Position numbers and translations under genes: made by a program. The notes under the pieces were generated by a model. It was not told where the DNA came from. It worked only from the letters and a program-made list of their open reading frames with translations, and ran no database searches. Of a stretch of 64,000 nt of DNA, positions 61,792 through 64,000 are shown piece after piece. Position 1 is the first letter of the stretch. Each line of letters opens with the position of its first letter. Origin of the DNA: Solwaraspora sp. WMMD791 (lineage in GTDB: Bacteria; Actinomycetota; Actinomycetes; Mycobacteriales; Micromonosporaceae); contig NZ_CP120737.1 in assembly GCF_029581195.1 (NCBI RefSeq), forward strand, positions 2,953,001 through 3,017,000, read 5' to 3'.

Positions 61792-61942
61792 CCAACTCCT
61801 CATCCGACTCGAACAGGTCCGGCCGGGCAAGGTCGTCGACGGAGGCGACCGGGTGCACGCCCTGACGACGCGCCAACTCCTCAGCCGGCACGTGCTCAGC
61901 GGTCGGCCACTCGGACATCTGCTCAGCGTTGCTCGACATCAC
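61742..61942 (-). CDS. Small acidic antitoxin-like protein
   Basis: A 66-residue protein with the C-terminal pattern VASVDDLARPDLFESDEELDDFLTDLCASRRAG, common in short actinobacterial proteins encoded next to toxin-like or regulatory genes. An excellent GAGGAGGTGA precedes GTG 61942/ATG 61939, which marks it as a real gene. No intact toxin is visible downstream, so the antitoxin label is tentative. It is the last gene before attR. Confidence 0.6.
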   Translation of the reverse strand: MMSSNAEQMSEWPTAEHVPAEELARRQGVHPVASVDDLARPDLFESDEELDDFLTDLCASRRAGAA

Positions 61943-62014
61943 GGCTCACCTCCTCGCGGCTCTCGACCAGATCCCATACTCCCCCACCGGACCCGAAGGC
62001 AGGGTCACCCGCGT

Positions 62015-62044
62015 CACGGACTATGCGCGGACTGATCTTGAACG
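62015..62044 (+). repeat. Right copy of the 30-base subterminal repeat
   Basis: Matches 45490-45519 at 26 of 30 positions in the same orientation and lies 65 bases inside attR. Confidence 0.55.
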
Positions 62045-62109
62045 TCGGTGGCTGCGTTTGCCGCGCAGCCGCAGGTCAGCGCCCCAGACGCCATCTGATC
62101 CGAAATCCA

Positions 62110-62152
62110 TTCCTAAACCGTGTGTCGCAGGTTCGAATCCTGCCGGGGGCAC
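62110..62152. repeat. attR: 43-base copy of the tRNA-Arg 3' end
   Basis: Identical to 45343-45385, without the 5' half of a tRNA, so it is not a functional tRNA gene. It marks the right end of the integrated element. Confidence 0.92.
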
Positions 62153-62175
62153 ATCACCGAACTCTGCAGTGCCGG

Positions 62176-62340
62176 TCAGTCGCTGTAGTGATACCGGGCC
62201 TTGATGATCTCCACTTCCTTCTCGTCGGCCCGTACACGAGGCGGTGTTCGTCATCGACCCGCCTCACCGCCTACTCGGTTCCGGGCGACGGCTTCCATCA
62301 GCCGCCTCGCGTTCGTGGGAGACCGAAGCTCCACTAGCTT
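62176..62340 (-). pseudogene. Degenerate YoeB/Txe toxin gene
   Basis: In the leftward direction one frame gives NARRLMEAVARNR (the YoeB KINRLIEAxxRNP helix). The region then breaks. RRVDDEHRLVY follows in a second frame and ADEKEVEIIKARYHYSD, ending at a TGA (62176-62178), in a third. Together they are the C-terminal two thirds of a YoeB-type mRNA interferase with a deletion and at least one frameshift. No antitoxin partner is recognisable. The rest of the 310-base gap 62153-62462 holds nothing else. Confidence 0.6.
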
Positions 62341-62462
62341 CCGCCGAGCGGCGTGCCTGATCACGGCGTGATCAGCAGAGACTCCCCCCGGCTACGGCCG
62401 AACGCGCGGCTGGCGGGGGGCGGCCACCCAAACCGCGGCCGCCTTGGGCGGCGTCGCCTGCC

Positions 62463-63941
62463 CTACGGCGGCGGAAAGAACATGCCCTGCGCGGTCACCG
62501 ACGGACTCGCCGCCGATTCGTTGCCGGCGGCATCGACGGCGACCACCGTGTACGTGTGCCAGGTCGCCCCGCCCACCGCCAGCGTCAGCCCGGTCCCGTC
62601 GGTCGCGCCGACGACGGTCGCGCCCTCGTACACCCGGTAGCTGACGGCCGGCTCGCCTCCGGTGGAGGCGGACCACGCCAGGGTGAGCCGGGCGTCGGTG
62701 GGCCAGTTGCCGGGGGCGTTGCCGGTCACCTCGAGCGACGCCGGTGCCGCCGGCCGGGCGGCGGGACCGGGTGCGGTGGTGACCCGCACCTGGGCGGAGC
62801 GCGGAGTCTCGCCGCAAGACTGGGGCAGGGTCGCGCTGACCCGGTAGACGTGCCGGGACGCGGACGGCAGACCGGAGACGACCGTCTCCGGGTAGCGGGA
62901 GGTGGCGACCGCCGTGTCACCGTCCCAGATGGTGTACGAGGTGGCGGTGGCGTCGAAGGTCCAGTCCAGCCGCACCGACGACGGTGAGAGCGCGGTCGCC
63001 GTCAGCCCGACCGGCCGGGGCGGGCTGCTCAGGCAGGTCTCGGTGCTGGCCGACACCGCTGGGCTGTGCGTCGACTCGTTGCCGGCGGAATCGAGCGCGC
63101 CGATGGTGAAGCGGTGCCAGGTGGCGTGGAAGAGCCGCTGGACGGTGGCCGTGGTGCCGACTGTGACGGCGACCCGGGTGCCGCCCGCGTAGACCGCGTA
63201 CCGGGCCGGCGGCGGTCCGGCCGGCGCGGTCCAGGCCAGGCTGATGGTGCTGTCGGTGCGCCCGGTGACGGTGAGTCCGGCAGGCGGGGCGGGCCGCGCG
63301 GGATCGCCGGCGGCGGTCATGACGCTGGTCGAGCCGACCGGTTCGGTGGATCCGGGACCGCACTGGTTGAGCCGGTAGAGTCGGATCTGGTGATCGGTGG
63401 CGGGTGCCAGACCGCCGACCCGGGCGCTGGTCAGCGACGTCCAGCCCAGGCTGACGCCGTCCACCCGCAGTTCCAGTTCGCCGCCGAGCGGGTGCCGGGG
63501 CCAGGAGAGCGAGACCGCCGACGCGGTGACGGCGGTGACGGTGATCGGCAAGGTCGGGGTCGGCAGGCACTCCGGGTTGACCCCGGAGAGCCAGGAGCGG
63601 CCGGTCACCGGGTCGGTCGGCGCCGACTCCCGCCCGTGCCGGTCGACGGCGGTGACGGTGTACGCGTGCGACGAACCGAAGGGCACGTTCATCGTCGCCG
63701 ACGTGGTGCTGGTGCGGGCGACCACCTCTCCGCCCTCGTACACCCGGAAGGAGTGGACCCGTGGCCCGGTGGGCGGTTGCTGCCAGGTCAGGCTGATCGC
63801 GGTGCCGTTGGTGCTGGCCCAGAGCGCGGTCGGGGTCGCCGGGTCGGTCGATCCGCCGTACTGCGCGGCGGCGGGGGATGCACCGAGCAGGATGACGGCG
63901 ACGAGTGCGGCGGCGCCGCACCAGCGGGGCGGGATACGCAC
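62463..63941 (-). CDS. Secreted protein of fibronectin type III domains
   Basis: A 492-residue protein. A signal peptide of about 26 residues (RRIPP-like start, hydrophobic AALVAVILLGAS, AAAQ cleavage region) is followed by about five FN3 units of 85-95 residues. These are seen from repeats such as SLTWQQPP, VYEGGEVVARTS, YTVTAVDRHGRES; LAWTAPAGPPPARYAVYAGG, FTIGALDSAGNEST; and LAWSASTGGEPAVSYRVYEG, YTVVAVDAAGNES. Single Cys residues at unit borders (PECLPTP, LNQCGPG, ETCLSSPP, QSCGETP) could form disulfides. No catalytic domain is present, so it probably acts as a surface or binding protein. GTG 63941 follows GGAGGA. Confidence 0.85.
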   Translation of the reverse strand: MRIPPRWCGAAALVAVILLGASPAAAQYGGSTDPATPTALWASTNGTAISLTWQQPPTGPRVHSFRVYEGGEVVARTSTTSATMNVPFGSSHAYTVTAVDRHGRESAPTDPVTGRSWLSGVNPECLPTPTLPITVTAVTASAVSLSWPRHPLGGELELRVDGVSLGWTSLTSARVGGLAPATDHQIRLYRLNQCGPGSTEPVGSTSVMTAAGDPARPAPPAGLTVTGRTDSTISLAWTAPAGPPPARYAVYAGGTRVAVTVGTTATVQRLFHATWHRFTIGALDSAGNESTHSPAVSASTETCLSSPPRPVGLTATALSPSSVRLDWTFDATATSYTIWDGDTAVATSRYPETVVSGLPSASRHVYRVSATLPQSCGETPRSAQVRVTTAPGPAARPAAPASLEVTGNAPGNWPTDARLTLAWSASTGGEPAVSYRVYEGATVVGATDGTGLTLAVGGATWHTYTVVAVDAAGNESAASPSVTAQGMFFPPP

Positions 63942-64000
63942 GACTGTTCCTCCATTGATGCCAACCTGCGATCGATTTCAATCGATCTCATAAGAGAACT

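Larger units (their letters stand above)
45343..62152. mobile_element. Integrated pSAM2-like AICE in tRNA-Arg(CCT)
   Basis: A 16.8-kb element bounded by perfect 43-base direct repeats (45343-45385 and 62110-62152), the left one being the tRNA 3' end. It carries the full core of an actinomycete integrative and conjugative element: tyrosine integrase and excisionase next to attL, a RepSA-like initiator, a DUF2637 membrane protein, an FtsK-like DNA translocase, the Pra activator and a KorSA-like GntR repressor. Cargo and accessory genes fill 52921-61942, including a lower-GC restriction-modification pair. All core genes are intact, so the element could still be mobile. Confidence 0.9.

Noticed and set aside
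62095-62152. A second tRNA-Arg gene at the right end
   Set aside because: Only the 3' 43 bases of the tRNA are present; the acceptor 5' strand and D arm are missing, so it is attR and not a tRNA gene.

Overview
The window is very GC-rich actinobacterial chromosome. High-GC codon use, frequent GTG starts, short ATGA/GTGA overlaps between co-directional genes, a SpoIIE-type PP2C phosphatase, ROK and LacI sugar regulators, NRPS genes and an integrated pSAM2-like element all point to a filamentous actinomycete. A Micromonosporaceae member (Micromonospora or a relative) is my best guess, but that is inference and not proven by any marker here.

Layout. (1) 1-6201, housekeeping: the 3' end of a penicillin-binding protein, a CobB/CbiA-like protein without its glutaminase cysteine, a SURF1-APC transporter pair and an FAD oxidoreductase with a C-terminal Rieske domain. 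(2) 6211-20896, pentose and hexose use: a leftward unit runs from a YtfQ-type binding protein through its ATPase and two permeases to araB, araD and araA. A LacI-type regulator and a ChvE-GguA-GguB type importer run rightward. Similar GTTAGCG(T/A)TAAC boxes lie before both importers, which suggests one regulator controls both. (3) 22376-36205, a compact nonribosomal peptide/lipopeptide locus: two freestanding condensation-like proteins face away from four rightward genes. These are C-A-PCP-thioesterase-MFS (one polypeptide), an acyl-adenylating ligase, C-A-PCP and a free carrier protein. A plausible scheme is that the ligase and carrier activate an acyl starter, two modules add two residues, a thioesterase with a Cys nucleophile releases the product and the fused MFS domain exports it. 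(4) 36264-45114: GAF-PP2C phosphatase, P19-like protein, ROK regulator, CPBP protease, NarL-type two-component pair, and an SDR / enoyl-CoA hydratase / TetR set whose promoter is flanked by two matching inverted repeats.

(5) 45343-62152: an actinomycete integrative and conjugative element (AICE) in the 3' end of tRNA-Arg(CCT). A perfect 43-base direct repeat marks both ends. Inside are the integrase, excisionase, RepSA-like initiator, DUF2637 membrane protein, FtsK-like transfer ATPase, Pra activator and a KorSA-like GntR repressor, then accessory genes. The cargo includes a second GntR regulator, YdcF and GNAT proteins, and a lower-GC two-gene restriction-modification unit in which a nuclease-like N-terminus is fused to an N6-adenine methylase and followed by a specificity subunit. 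Remnants of an AraC regulator and of a YoeB toxin gene lie just outside the two ends. (6) 62463-63941: a secreted protein made of fibronectin type III domains.

All functions come from reading motifs by eye. Start codons were chosen from ribosome-binding sites and family lengths where possible.
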